A stretch of DNA of 62,425 nt from a bacterium (GCA_030824555.1 JAVBXK010000038.1:1-62425); one strand, 5' to 3'. Positions 43,999 to 53,640 are shown, counted from the first letter of the stretch. Notes: generated by a model not told the origin, from the sequence alone. Translations and numbers: made by a program.

Positions 43999-46683
43999 TC
44001 ACAGCGGGTGGCTCACCAGGCGGAAGTCGGGGTCTTCGGCAAACGGCTTGACGGTGTAGTTCAGGCTCTTCATCAGGCGCAGCATGCCGGGGTTGTTGGT
44101 CAGTACCAGGCCTTCGATTTCGGTCAGGCCTTTTTCGCGTGCAACCTCCATGATGCTGAGCATCAGGCGAGATCCCAGGCCCTTGCCGCCAAAGTCGTCG
44201 GCCACCAGCAGGGCAAATTCGCAGGTGGTGCCGTCCACGTTGGTCACGTAACGCGACACGCCAACGATGCGCTCGGTTTCATTGAACGTGCCATCGGGCA
44301 GTGCCTCGCGCGTTTTGTGTATGGCCACCAGCGCCATTTCACGGTCGTAGTCAATCAGCGTGAACCGCGACAGCATGCCAGGCGGCAACTCCGTCAGCGA
44401 CGAGACGAAGCGGAAGTAACGGCTCTCGGGTGACAGGCTCTTCACCAGCGCCTGCAGCATCTGTGCATCGTCGGGGCGGATGGGGCGGATGGTGTACTGC
44501 CCACCACCACGCATGGGCCAGTTCTGCTCATGGTGCGCCGGGTACGGCAGGATGGACAGGTGGTTGTAGTGGCTGGTCGATTGGGTCGACTGCTCGATGA
44601 CGATGCGTGCATCGACCGCCACGGCACCGTGCTCGTCGACGATGATGGGGTTGATGTCCATCTCGCGCAGCTGCGGCAACTCGCACACCATTTCCGACAC
44701 GCGCAGCAGAATTTGCTCGACGGCCGTGATATCCACCGCTGCCGCGCCCCGCCATTCTCCCAGCGTTGTCGACACGCGCGCCCGTTCGATCAGCCTGTGA
44801 GCCAGGAACTGGTTCAGCGGGGGCAGTTCCATGGCACGGTCGGCGATCAGCTCGATCATGGTGCCACCCGCACCGAACGCGATCACGGGGCCGAACGGGT
44901 CGTCGGTGACCAGGCCGATGTAAATCTCGCGTCCACGGCGTGTCGGTGCCATTTTCTGGATGGTCACGCCGTTGATGTGTGCCTGCGGGCATTGACGCGA
45001 CACGGACTGCATCATGTCGTTGAACGTGTCACGCACGCCGGTAGCGTTGGCAATGTTCAGCGCCACGCCGTTGACGTCGGATTTGTGGCTGATGTCAGGT
45101 GAATCGATTTTCAGCGCCACCGGGTAGCCCAGCTGCGTGGCAATCATCATCGCCTCGCTGGCCGAACGGGCCAGGATGGTCTGTGTGACCGGGATGTGGA
45201 AAGCTGCCAGCAAAGCCTTCGACTCCATTTCGGTGAGCACGTTGCGGCGCTCGGCCAGCACGCCTTCGATCAGCAGGCGGGCACCTTCGACGTCGGGTTT
45301 GGCCAGCGTGGACAGTGGGGGCGGGGTTTGCAGCAACATCTGCTGGTTCTGGTAGAACGACGCGATGTTGCTGAAGGCACCCACAGCGGCCTCCGGCGTG
45401 CGGAAGTTGGGAATGCCGGCTTCACCCAGGGTCTTGCGGGCAGCGCCCACAGACGCGTCGCCCATCCAGCACGCCAGCAGGGGCTTGCGCAGCTTGGGGC
45501 GCAGTTCAGCCAGTGTCTTGGCCACGGCATCGGCGTCGCCACCGATTTTGGGCGAGTGGATGGCCAGCAGGCCGTCTACCTGGCCGTCTTTGGCTGCGGC
45601 TTCCAGGGCTGCGGTGTAACTCTCGGGGCTGGCGTCTTCTGCCAGGTCGATCAAACCGCTGGTGGTGGCCAGTGGGCCCAGTTTTGGTTTGAGCTCTTCT
45701 GCCACGCCAGGGGACAGCTGGGCCAATTCCAGCCCCAGTTCTGATATCCAGTCGGCAGCCAGCACACCCGGCCCACCGCCGTTGGTGATGATGGCCAGGC
45801 GCTTGCCCACAGGGCGGTAGCGCGAGGCCAGGCATTTCGCTGCCGAGAACAGTTCAACGAAGGAACGTACCCGCACCGCACCGGCCCGGCGCAAGGCTGC
45901 GTCGAACACATCGTCGCTGCCCACGATGGTGCCGCTGTGGGTTTTGGCTGCGGCGTTGCCCGCAGGTTTGCGGCCCGCTTTCAGCACCACCACAGGTTTG
46001 GCGTTGGCGGCGGCGCGCAGTGCGCTGGTGAAGCGACGGGCATTGGAGATGCCTTCCATGTAAACGACGATGCTTTGCGTGTGGGCATCGGCGGCCAGGA
46101 AGTCGAGCACTTCGGCCAGATCCACCACGGTGTTGGGGCCCAGTGACACCACAGTGGAAAAGCCCACGTCATTCTTGGCGGCCCAGTCCAGGATGGACGA
46201 GGTGAGCGCCCCCGATTGGCTGATCAGCGCCAACGGGCCTTTGGCCGCCATGGGGCCGGCCACGCTGGCGTTCAGTCCGGTCAGGGGCCGTTGAAAGCCC
46301 AGGCAGTTGGGGCCCAGCAGGTGCATGCCCGAGCGGCGTGCGATGCGTTTGAGATCCGATGACAGATCGGCGTCGATGCCCGATGAGACCACCAGCGCCG
46401 CCTTGCACTTCATGCGCCCCGCCACCTCCAGCGCAGCGGCCACTTCGGCATGCGGCAGAGAAATGACGGCCAGGTCGGCACGCGTGTGGGCCAGATCGGC
46501 CAGCGTGCCGCTGGTGTGGATATCCACAAACGTCATCTCGCCCGTGAACCGTTGTGCAGTCAGGTTGTCGCGCAGCACCTGCGCCTGCACGTGAGCGTAG
46601 GCTTCTTCCGCGTGCTCGGCCGATGCGGCAAAAACCAGCACGTGCTGGGGCGAAAAGAGGGGGGTGAGGTAATGCTTGTCCAT
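43999..46683 (-). CDS. Pat/YfiQ-like protein lysine acetyltransferase
   Basis: The 894-residue protein fuses an ADP-forming acyl-CoA synthetase-like region to a GNAT acetyltransferase. In order: a CoA-binding Rossmann domain (SPQHVLVFAAS, LLGPNCLGF), a succinyl-CoA-ligase-like domain (NGGGPGVLAADWISELG, THSGTIVGSDDVFDAALRRAG), an ATP-grasp domain (GYPVALKIDSPDISHKSDV, LREMDINPII) and a C-terminal GNAT domain from about residue 735 (IRPIRPDDAQML, DDFGGKGLGSRLM). Relatives acetylate acetyl-CoA synthetase and other metabolic enzymes. The His of KTHSG, which aligns with the phospho-His of active acyl-CoA synthetases, is kept. It lies 79 bases downstream of a deacetylase gene on the same strand. 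Confidence 0.92.
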   Translation of the reverse strand: MDKHYLTPLFSPQHVLVFAASAEHAEEAYAHVQAQVLRDNLTAQRFTGEMTFVDIHTSGTLADLAHTRADLAVISLPHAEVAAALEVAGRMKCKAALVVSSGIDADLSSDLKRIARRSGMHLLGPNCLGFQRPLTGLNASVAGPMAAKGPLALISQSGALTSSILDWAAKNDVGFSTVVSLGPNTVVDLAEVLDFLAADAHTQSIVVYMEGISNARRFTSALRAAANAKPVVVLKAGRKPAGNAAAKTHSGTIVGSDDVFDAALRRAGAVRVRSFVELFSAAKCLASRYRPVGKRLAIITNGGGPGVLAADWISELGLELAQLSPGVAEELKPKLGPLATTSGLIDLAEDASPESYTAALEAAAKDGQVDGLLAIHSPKIGGDADAVAKTLAELRPKLRKPLLACWMGDASVGAARKTLGEAGIPNFRTPEAAVGAFSNIASFYQNQQMLLQTPPPLSTLAKPDVEGARLLIEGVLAERRNVLTEMESKALLAAFHIPVTQTILARSASEAMMIATQLGYPVALKIDSPDISHKSDVNGVALNIANATGVRDTFNDMMQSVSRQCPQAHINGVTIQKMAPTRRGREIYIGLVTDDPFGPVIAFGAGGTMIELIADRAMELPPLNQFLAHRLIERARVSTTLGEWRGAAAVDITAVEQILLRVSEMVCELPQLREMDINPIIVDEHGAVAVDARIVIEQSTQSTSHYNHLSILPYPAHHEQNWPMRGGGQYTIRPIRPDDAQMLQALVKSLSPESRYFRFVSSLTELPPGMLSRFTLIDYDREMALVAIHKTREALPDGTFNETERIVGVSRYVTNVDGTTCEFALLVADDFGGKGLGSRLMLSIMEVAREKGLTEIEGLVLTNNPGMLRLMKSLNYTVKPFAEDPDFRLVSHPL

Positions 46684-46762
46684 GTGCGCCTTGTGTGGTT
46701 TGCCCCCATGAGTATGAGGGTTTTCCCGTAGTCTGGGCTGTCAGACCGCTTTCAATGCCGTG

Positions 46763-47689
46763 TCAGTCGGCCCCGATCAGCACCTTGACGTGTGCTGCCA
46801 CGCTGCGTGCCAGGGGGCTCATCACATACCCGCCTTCCAGGCACGACACGACACGGCCCTTGCCATATGCCTTGGCCACGGCCATGAGCTGCTGGGTGAC
46901 CCAGGCGTAGTCGGCTTCGACGAAACCGAGGTTGCCCATGTCGTCTTCGCGGTGGGCATCGAAGCCCGCCGAGATGAAGATCATTTCCGGCTGGAACGCA
47001 TGCAGTGCGGGTAGCCACTGGTCGGTCACGGCTTCGCGGAACTTGTCTCCGCCCGAACGGCTGGGCAGTCCCACGTTGCACATGTTGGGGCCCACGGCTT
47101 CCTCGCCATTGAAAGGGTAAAGGCCTTTTTCGAAGATGGAGCACATCAGCACCCGCTCGTCACCCTGGAAGATGTCTTCGCTGCCGTTGCCGTGGTGCAC
47201 GTCAAAGTCGATCAGGGCCACGCGCTTGAGGCCGTGCACGTCGAGCGCATGCCGAATGCCCACGGCCACGTTGTTGAAAAAGCAAAACCCCATCGCGGCG
47301 GCGTGTTCGGCATGGTGGCCGGGTGGGCGCACGCTGCAGAACGCGGTGGACACCTCCCCGTTGATCACGAGGTCGGTGGCATGGATGGCGGCCCCCGCAG
47401 CCCGCAGCGCGGCCGGAATGGTGTACGGGTTCATGTTGGTGTCGGGGTCTAGGGCGAAGTACCCTTCGGCGGGCGATGCCGCCAGCATTTCTTTCACGTA
47501 CAACACGTTGTGTGCCCTGCCCAGCTGTTCTTCCGTGGCCAGTGGCGCGTCGTGCGGCAGCATGTAGTCCAGCAGGCCCTTGACCAGCAGGTGGTCCTGG
47601 ATGGCTGCCAGGCGCTCAGGGCATTCGGGGTGGTGGGGGCCCATCTCATGGCGGGCACAGTCTGGGTGTGTGATGTAGGCGCTGAGCAA
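46763..47689 (-). CDS. Histone-deacetylase family protein
   Basis: The 308-residue protein has the class II HDAC/AcuC fold with the zinc and catalytic motifs intact: RPPGHHAEHAAAMGFCFFNN, DFDVHHGNG, SAGFDAHREDD and CLEGGYV. Relatives deacetylate lysines, acetylpolyamines or other amides. It starts with TTG at 47689, supported by AGGAG eight bases upstream. It precedes the Pat-like acetyltransferase, suggesting a writer-eraser pair like AcuA-AcuC of Bacillus (inference). Confidence 0.93.
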   Translation of the reverse strand: MLSAYITHPDCARHEMGPHHPECPERLAAIQDHLLVKGLLDYMLPHDAPLATEEQLGRAHNVLYVKEMLAASPAEGYFALDPDTNMNPYTIPAALRAAGAAIHATDLVINGEVSTAFCSVRPPGHHAEHAAAMGFCFFNNVAVGIRHALDVHGLKRVALIDFDVHHGNGSEDIFQGDERVLMCSIFEKGLYPFNGEEAVGPNMCNVGLPSRSGGDKFREAVTDQWLPALHAFQPEMIFISAGFDAHREDDMGNLGFVEADYAWVTQQLMAVAKAYGKGRVVSCLEGGYVMSPLARSVAAHVKVLIGAD

Positions 47690-47859
47690 AGGGTGTCTCC
47701 TGATTCCTGGTGTGCGTACGGCAGCATTGGCCGTGCCCTCATTCTCTGCCCAGATATGACCGAAGTTTTGATCTTTCGCAAGCTCGTTTCATTGTTCTGA
47801 CCGATTGACTTAGTATCTTGGGTTTCCCAACACAACCTGACAGTTCGCCAGTTCCCACG

Positions 47860-50775
47860 ATGTCTTTTGCCCAGTCAAACCCCAGCCCCGAAATGCCCCC
47901 CGCAGGCGGTGGGCAGGCGGCGGGCACATCGGCGCAGGACGAGGTGGCCGGGCTGCGGACGTTGATGTCGCTGTCGCGCGATGTGTATTGGGCGTGCGAT
48001 CCGTCGGGCTGCCTGACGCAGATCGAAGGTGATGCAGAAGCCTGCGCGCCCTGGGCCGACACCCTGGGCAAACTGGTTTGGGCGCTGGATACCGAGCCGT
48101 CGCCAGCCTCCGAAACGTCCCGCTTGCAACAGGCGGTGCAGACCCGTGAAGCGTTCCATGACTTGGAAGTGTCCCGCCCCGGGCCGGATGGGATGGTGTG
48201 TTGGCTGGCGCTCAGCGGGCGACCGCGCGTGGACGCCAGTGGCGTGTACATGGGGCACCATGGGCTGGGGCGTGACATCCGTGCGCTTAAAAAATCGCAG
48301 CAGGCACTTCAATATCAAAAAGCGCTGACGGCTCAATTGTCCGAACGTGTACCAGGCATGCTGTTCCAGCTTCGGAAAAACAGCCGGGGGTGGCTCACGT
48401 TTCCGTTTGCCAGTGCCGCCATGGTCGACATGCTCCAGGTCGACCCGGCCGACGCCCGCCACGATGCAGGCCCCGTGTTCGCCCGCTTGTTGCCGGTCGA
48501 CTACGTGCAGTGCCGCGTTGCGCTGGAGGAGTCGGAGCGCACGCTGACCCCCTGGGTACAAAACTACCGCGTGCAGTTGCCCAATGGCCGTGTGACCTGG
48601 CATTCGACCAACGCCATGCCGTACCGGGAGGCGGATGGCAGCGTGGTCTGGTATGGCTACGCCAGCGACACGACCGAACGTGTGGATGCCGAAGCACAGT
48701 TGCAACGCGCCCACGAGCAGCTGCACGCCCGCACGCACCTGATGGACGTCACGCTTGAAAGCCTGAGCCAGGGCGTCATGATGCTGTCTGACCAGGGGCG
48801 GGTCACCTACTACAACCGTCGGCTGCTGGCGCTGCTGGGGCTGCCCGATGCGCTGCTGGCCCGCCAGCCTCTGTTCAACCAGGTGATTGACTGGCAACTG
48901 GAAATGGGGCACTTCGGCCCCGATGCCGACCGTGACCAACTGACAGACTGGTATCACCAGGGGGACGACGGCAAACTGGCTTTCCCTGCGCAGTACACCC
49001 GCACCAATGCCAATGGGCTGGTGCTGGAGGTGAGATCCCGCGAAATGGCCGGTGGCGGCTGGGTGCGCACCTTTGCCGACGTGACCGAGCACGTGCAGGC
49101 AGGCCAGGATCTGGAGCGCAGCCAGTTGCATTTGCGGGCCTTGTTCGACGCCATTCCCGATCGCGTCTGGCTCAAGGACACCACAGGCCACTTCATCATG
49201 TGCAACCCGGCGGCGGCTCGGGCGCTGGGTCAAGACCCCGAGCATGTGGTGGGGTGCACCGAGCCCGAACTGGCTGCTGCGGCAGGCATGCCCGCAGACC
49301 CGACTGAAACTGACCGGCGTGCGCTCAACAGCCATGCGCCCGTGATGTACGAGCAGGCGTTGCCGCTGGCACCGGGCGGACCTGCTGACGGCGTGTTCGA
49401 GGTGGTCAAACGCGCGGTGTTCGACCACCATGGCGAACCCATGGGCGTGCTGGGCATGGCCCGCGACGTGACCGAGCGCAAGCGTGCCGAGGCGCAGATC
49501 GAGCGCCTGGCTTTTTACGACCCGCTCACCGGGCTGTGTAACCGCCGCCTGTTCCACGATCGGCTGGAGCAGGCCCAGTCGGCCAGCACGCGCAGCCAGC
49601 AGTGGGCGGCGGTGTGTTTCATCGACCTGGACAACTTCAAAGACCTGAACGACACACAAGGCCACGACCAGGGTGACCTGTTGCTCCAGCAGGTGGGCAA
49701 GCGGCTGCACACCGCTGTGCGCGAGCAGGACACCGTGGCCCGTTTAGGGGGCGACGAATTCGTGGTGTTGCTGGAAGAGCTTGGGCCAGACGAGGCACAG
49801 GCCGCCCTGTACGCGAACACAGTGGGCGAGAAGTTGCTGGAAGCGCTCAACAAACCCTACATGCTGCTGCGTGGGGAGCACCACAACACGCCCAGCATGG
49901 GGATCACGCTGTTCAAAGACCACCAGGAACGTGTCGAAGACGTGCTCAAGCGTGCCGACCTGGCCATGTACCAGTCCAAATCGGCCGGTCGCAACACGGT
50001 GCGTTTTTTCGATCCGCACATGCAGGAAACGGTTCAGCGCCGTTCGGAGCTGGCGCGTGACCTGCGCGAGGCGCTCGACCGTGACGAGTTGTCCCTGTAC
50101 AGCCAACCCGTGGTCGATGGGCTGGGCACGGTGCTGGGGCACGAGGCGCTGTTGCGCTGGCGGCATCCGCAGCGGGGCATGGTGTCGCCAGCCGAGTTCA
50201 TTCCCGTGGCAGAGCAGACCGGGCTGATCTTGCCCATTGGCGACTGGGTGCTGCACCAGGCGTGCAAACGCCTGACCGAGTGGGCGCGAGACCCCGTCAA
50301 GGCAGACTGGACGCTGGCGGTCAACCTCAGTGCGCGCCAACTGCGCCAGCCCGATTTCGTGCAGCAGGTGCACCACGCGCTGCAGTCAACTGGCGCGCGG
50401 TCCACGCACCTGAAGCTGGAGCTGACGGAAAGCCTGTTGCTGCACGACGTGGAGGACACCATCGTCAAAATGAGCGAGCTGGCGACGGTGGGCATCCGGT
50501 TCTCGCTGGACGATTTCGGCACCGGGTATTCATCGCTCAGCTACCTCAAGCGGTTGCCGCTGTCGCTGCTGAAAATCGACCAGTCGTTCGTGCGTGACCT
50601 GCTGACCGATCCCAACGACGCCGTCATTGCGCACACCATCCTCCAGCTGGCAGACAGCCTGGGCCTGGATGTGGTGGCCGAAGGTGTCGAGAACGAAGGC
50701 CAGAAGCAACTGCTTCAGGTCATGGGCTGCAAAGCCTTCCAAGGCTACCTGTTCGGGCGCCCGGTCCCCATGTGA
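47860..50775 (+). CDS. PAS-GGDEF-EAL c-di-GMP signalling protein
   Basis: The 971-residue soluble protein has several PAS domains (about residues 30-150, 160-280, 290-410 and 420-560). A GGDEF domain follows with intact GGDEF near residue 630 and an RxxD inhibitory site (REQD) five residues upstream, then an EAL domain with EALLRW near residue 762, NLSARQL, ELTESLL, DDFGTGYSS, KIDQSFV and VAEGVEN. Both the cyclase and the phosphodiesterase look catalytically complete. No transmembrane segment is seen. The ATG at 47860 is preferred to a TTG at 47818. A dispersed repeat copy encodes part of the linker between the first two PAS domains. Confidence 0.93.
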   Translation: MSFAQSNPSPEMPPAGGGQAAGTSAQDEVAGLRTLMSLSRDVYWACDPSGCLTQIEGDAEACAPWADTLGKLVWALDTEPSPASETSRLQQAVQTREAFHDLEVSRPGPDGMVCWLALSGRPRVDASGVYMGHHGLGRDIRALKKSQQALQYQKALTAQLSERVPGMLFQLRKNSRGWLTFPFASAAMVDMLQVDPADARHDAGPVFARLLPVDYVQCRVALEESERTLTPWVQNYRVQLPNGRVTWHSTNAMPYREADGSVVWYGYASDTTERVDAEAQLQRAHEQLHARTHLMDVTLESLSQGVMMLSDQGRVTYYNRRLLALLGLPDALLARQPLFNQVIDWQLEMGHFGPDADRDQLTDWYHQGDDGKLAFPAQYTRTNANGLVLEVRSREMAGGGWVRTFADVTEHVQAGQDLERSQLHLRALFDAIPDRVWLKDTTGHFIMCNPAAARALGQDPEHVVGCTEPELAAAAGMPADPTETDRRALNSHAPVMYEQALPLAPGGPADGVFEVVKRAVFDHHGEPMGVLGMARDVTERKRAEAQIERLAFYDPLTGLCNRRLFHDRLEQAQSASTRSQQWAAVCFIDLDNFKDLNDTQGHDQGDLLLQQVGKRLHTAVREQDTVARLGGDEFVVLLEELGPDEAQAALYANTVGEKLLEALNKPYMLLRGEHHNTPSMGITLFKDHQERVEDVLKRADLAMYQSKSAGRNTVRFFDPHMQETVQRRSELARDLREALDRDELSLYSQPVVDGLGTVLGHEALLRWRHPQRGMVSPAEFIPVAEQTGLILPIGDWVLHQACKRLTEWARDPVKADWTLAVNLSARQLRQPDFVQQVHHALQSTGARSTHLKLELTESLLLHDVEDTIVKMSELATVGIRFSLDDFGTGYSSLSYLKRLPLSLLKIDQSFVRDLLTDPNDAVIAHTILQLADSLGLDVVAEGVENEGQKQLLQVMGCKAFQGYLFGRPVPM
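48294..48338 (+). repeat. Dispersed repeat copy 7, inside the GGDEF-EAL gene
   Basis: ATCGCA, 21 bases, then AGCGCTGACGGCTCAATT: a diverged copy with three extra bases, in frame, encoding a helical PAS linker (KKSQQALQYQKALTAQL). Confidence 0.4.
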
Positions 50776-50862
50776 ACCGCTTGCCGATCCCCCTGCCATT
50801 TGCCCGACCCGGACGCTGAAACCGGCCGTCACCGTCACCATTTTTCATCCAAGAGGCTTGCC

Positions 50863-52398
50863 ATGAACGACCGCCTGAACCCCGCCACGCTGGCCCATTT
50901 GGCCCAGGTAGATACCCACGCCTTGGGTGCCCACGTGGCCGATGCCTGGCAGCAGCGCATCGTGCCCGAGTTGCAGCGCTACATCGAAATCCCGGCCAAA
51001 TCGCCGGCCTTTGCGCCAGACTGGGCTGCGCAGGGCCACCTGACGCGCGTGCTGCAGCGTGCAGCCGACTGGGTGCAAGCTCAGAAAGTGCCCGGACTGA
51101 AGCTTGAAATAATAGAGCTGAACAATGAAGCAGGACAAGCGAGAACGCCTGTTTTGTTCTTTGAGTTACCTGCCAGCAACGGCACGGGCCCTGCCCCCAC
51201 CAACCCCAGCGGCCAGACCGTGCTCATGTACGGCCACCTAGACAAGCAGCCCGAGTTCTCCGGCTGGCGTTCTGACCTGGGGCCGTGGACCCCGGTCATT
51301 GACGACGGCAAGCTGTATGGCCGAGGCGGGGCCGACGACGGTTACGCCGTGTACGCCGCCATTGCCAGCATCCAGGCGTTGCAGGCGCAGGGCCTGCCGC
51401 ACCCCCGCATCGTCGGCCTGATCGAAACCTGCGAAGAAAGCGGTTCGTATGACCTGTTGCCCTACGTCGATGCCCTGCGCGCACCCGGCAACAACCGCCT
51501 GGGCGACGTGGGCCTGGTCATCTGTCTGGACAGCGGCGCGGGCAACTACGACCAGCTCTGGCTCACCACCAGCTTGCGCGGCATGGCCAGCGGCGTGCTC
51601 AAGGTGCAGGTGCTGACCGAGGGCATCCACTCCGGCGACGCCTCGGGCCTGGTACCTTCCAGCTTTCGCGTCATGCGCCAGGTGCTCGACCGGCTGGAAG
51701 ACAGCGCCACCGGCCGCCTGCTGCCCGCCAGCTTCCATTGCGAGGTACCGGCTGAGCGCCTGGCGCAGGCCAACGCCACGGCCGCCATCCTGGGTGACGA
51801 GCTGTACAAGCGCTTTCCGTGGGCGCATGCCGACTGCGGCGGCTCCAGCGTGTTCACCCTGCCCACCACCACCGACCCGGTGGAGGCCCTGCTCAACCGC
51901 ACCTGGCGGCCCACGCTGTCCGTCACCGGGGCAGAGGGCTTCCCGTCCATGCAAAACGCGGGCAACGTGCTGCGGCCCTACACCGCGTTCAAGCTCAGTC
52001 TGCGCCTGCCGCCCTTGGTGGACGCCGCTCAGGCCGTGCAAGACCTGAAGGCCTTGCTGGAAGACAACGCTCCCTACCAGGCTGTGGTCACGTTCGAGGG
52101 TGAAGGGGGGGCCACGGGTTGGAACGCGCCGAGCACCGCCCCGTGGTTTCACGACGCGCTGCAGGCGGCCTCGCTGGCGCAGTTCGGCGCGGGTTACGGC
52201 ACCATTGGTCAGGGTGGCACCATCCCGCTCATGAACATGCTCAGCCAAGGCTTTCCTAGAGCGCAGATGATGGTGTGTGGCGTGTTGGGGCCCAAGAGCA
52301 ACGCGCACGGGCCCAATGAATTTTTGCACCTGCCGTATGCACAGAAACTCACCGCAGCGGTGGCGCAGGTGCTGGCCAGCATGCCTTCGGCCACCTGA
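50863..52398 (+). CDS. M20 family metallopeptidase (dipeptidase-like)
   Basis: The 511-residue enzyme has the M20 di-zinc centre: YGHLDKQPE (His and Asp) near residue 124, GRGGADDGY, ETCEESGSYD (catalytic Glu pair), CLDSG and a late HGPNEFLHL. It resembles the CNDP/dipeptidase-like branch, cleaving small peptides or amides. The ATG at 50863 has AAGAGG upstream. A diverged dispersed repeat at 51112-51155 encodes residues near LEIIELNNEAGQARTPV. It sits 87 bases after the GGDEF-EAL gene. Confidence 0.93.
   Translation: MNDRLNPATLAHLAQVDTHALGAHVADAWQQRIVPELQRYIEIPAKSPAFAPDWAAQGHLTRVLQRAADWVQAQKVPGLKLEIIELNNEAGQARTPVLFFELPASNGTGPAPTNPSGQTVLMYGHLDKQPEFSGWRSDLGPWTPVIDDGKLYGRGGADDGYAVYAAIASIQALQAQGLPHPRIVGLIETCEESGSYDLLPYVDALRAPGNNRLGDVGLVICLDSGAGNYDQLWLTTSLRGMASGVLKVQVLTEGIHSGDASGLVPSSFRVMRQVLDRLEDSATGRLLPASFHCEVPAERLAQANATAAILGDELYKRFPWAHADCGGSSVFTLPTTTDPVEALLNRTWRPTLSVTGAEGFPSMQNAGNVLRPYTAFKLSLRLPPLVDAAQAVQDLKALLEDNAPYQAVVTFEGEGGATGWNAPSTAPWFHDALQAASLAQFGAGYGTIGQGGTIPLMNMLSQGFPRAQMMVCGVLGPKSNAHGPNEFLHLPYAQKLTAAVAQVLASMPSAT
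51112..51155 (+). repeat. Dispersed repeat copy 8, inside the M20 peptidase gene
   Basis: ATAGAGCT, 18 bases, then AGCGAGAACGCCTGTTTT. A diverged copy with two extra bases in the left block and the 18-base spacing kept. Confidence 0.4.
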
Positions 52399-52415
52399 CA
52401 GGCGGCTGCAACAGA

Positions 52416-52435
52416 TATCCCCCAATTGGGGGATA
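52416..52435. promoter_or_regulatory. Perfect 20-bp palindrome, probable operator of the lipase gene
   Basis: TATCCCCCAATTGGGGGATA is a perfect inverted repeat, 65 bases upstream of the lipase start. A second, imperfect palindrome, TACCCTGATGGGGGGTA (52434-52450), overlaps its end. Dyads of this kind suit a dimeric regulator; the protein is unknown. Confidence 0.65.
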
Positions 52436-52499
52436 CCCTGATGGGGGGTAACGTGAAAAAATCCGGCACATCCAAAAATAAAGTGTCAGGGAAAATCAC

Positions 52500-53390
52500 A
52501 TGCCAGCATCCGCAACCTTTCAAGCTATCGAAGCCGTTCAGACGCCGTTCGTCACCTATGACGGTCACAACCTGGCGGTCTATGACTGGACGCTGCCGCA
52601 CGGCGTGGCACCGCGCGCGGTGGTGGTCATCGTTCACGGGTTGGGCGAGCATGCCTGGCGTTACGACCGCCTGGCCACCGAGCTGAACGAGGCCGGGTTT
52701 GCCGTGCGTGCATACGACCAGCGCGGCCATGGCGACTCGGCGGGCAAGCGCGGCTGTCTGCCCACACAGGATGCCTTGCTGAAAGACCTGGCCGAATTCC
52801 TGGACGATACCCGAGCCACCGTGTGTGCGCGTTTCAACACCCCACTGGTCCTGCTGGGGCACAGCATGGGTGGTTTGGTGAGCGCCCTGTGGGTGGCGCG
52901 CCAACAGGCCCAGTCGCCGTACCACACGCTACCGGTGGATGCCCTGCTGCTGTCGTCGCCCGCACTGGACGCGGGGATCGGCGTGTGGCAACGCGCGTTG
53001 TTGGCCATGCTGCCAGATTGGTTGCCGCACATCACGGTGTCCAATGGGCTGGAGCCTGCCTTTTTGTCGCATGACCCATCTGTGGTGGATGCCTACCTTG
53101 CCGACCCGTTGGTGCACGACCGCATGTCTCCGTCGCTGGGTCGCTTCATTGCCCATGGCGGACCGGAGGTGCTGTCACATGCGCCGCAATGGCGGGTTCC
53201 CACGATGCTGCTTTACGCCGGCAACGACGGGATGGTGAACCCGCAAGGCAGCCGACGGTTTGCCCAACGAGCCCCCATTGGGGTGGTGCAGGCCCACTGC
53301 CTTGAAGACTTCTTCCATGAAATTTTCAATGACACCCACCGCAGCGAGGCCGTCGAAGCCATGCTGAAATGGTTGGAGCAGCGGTTTTAG
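52500..53390 (+). CDS. Alpha/beta hydrolase, monoacylglycerol lipase-like
   Basis: The 296-residue protein has the serine hydrolase fold with VVVIVHGLGEHAWRY (oxyanion region), YDQRGHGDS, and the nucleophile elbow LLGHSMGGL near residue 121. The Asp in YAGNDGMVNP and the late His in DFFHEIFND complete the triad. This matches monoglyceride lipase/lysophospholipase-like enzymes. A strong palindrome lies in the 101-base gap upstream, suggesting specific control. No lipid-metabolism operon is apparent. Confidence 0.9.
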   Translation: MPASATFQAIEAVQTPFVTYDGHNLAVYDWTLPHGVAPRAVVVIVHGLGEHAWRYDRLATELNEAGFAVRAYDQRGHGDSAGKRGCLPTQDALLKDLAEFLDDTRATVCARFNTPLVLLGHSMGGLVSALWVARQQAQSPYHTLPVDALLLSSPALDAGIGVWQRALLAMLPDWLPHITVSNGLEPAFLSHDPSVVDAYLADPLVHDRMSPSLGRFIAHGGPEVLSHAPQWRVPTMLLYAGNDGMVNPQGSRRFAQRAPIGVVQAHCLEDFFHEIFNDTHRSEAVEAMLKWLEQRF

Positions 53391-53424
53391 CGCGATTGCC
53401 GGGCTTCGTGAGCTTTGCGCTGGT

Positions 53425-53640
53425 TCAGCTCAGGTGACCGAGGTGGATCTCAATGCGCGTCACCGCGCCGTCGACAGTCCATTCCCGGTGGGTCACACGC
53501 AGCGGGGCGGCATCAGGCGTGGGTCGAACGACATCGCCAGTGTTGGGAATCCCCGTGAAGGCTGTGAACGACATGTTCGCCAATTCGCCGTGCTTCACAT
53601 CGGCGGGAAACATGAATCTGACGGACATATTCTGTTGCAT
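53425..53640 (-). CDS. Small hypothetical protein
   Basis: I do not recognise this 71-residue protein. It reads as a small beta-rich domain: FTGIPNTGDVV, then LRVTHREWTVDGAVTRIEIHL, a pattern of alternating hydrophobics ending in IEIHLGHL. The minus-strand frame is favoured over overlapping plus-strand frames because of this pattern and because it lies on the same strand as the MFS gene, 40 bases downstream of it. The start could also be the ATG four codons later. Confidence 0.5.
   Translation of the reverse strand: MQQNMSVRFMFPADVKHGELANMSFTAFTGIPNTGDVVRPTPDAAPLRVTHREWTVDGAVTRIEIHLGHLS

Noticed and set aside
47780-47812. Possible FliA promoter upstream of the GGDEF-EAL gene
   Set aside because: CCGAT is present, but the -35 box is poor and the spacing is 10 rather than 11 bases.
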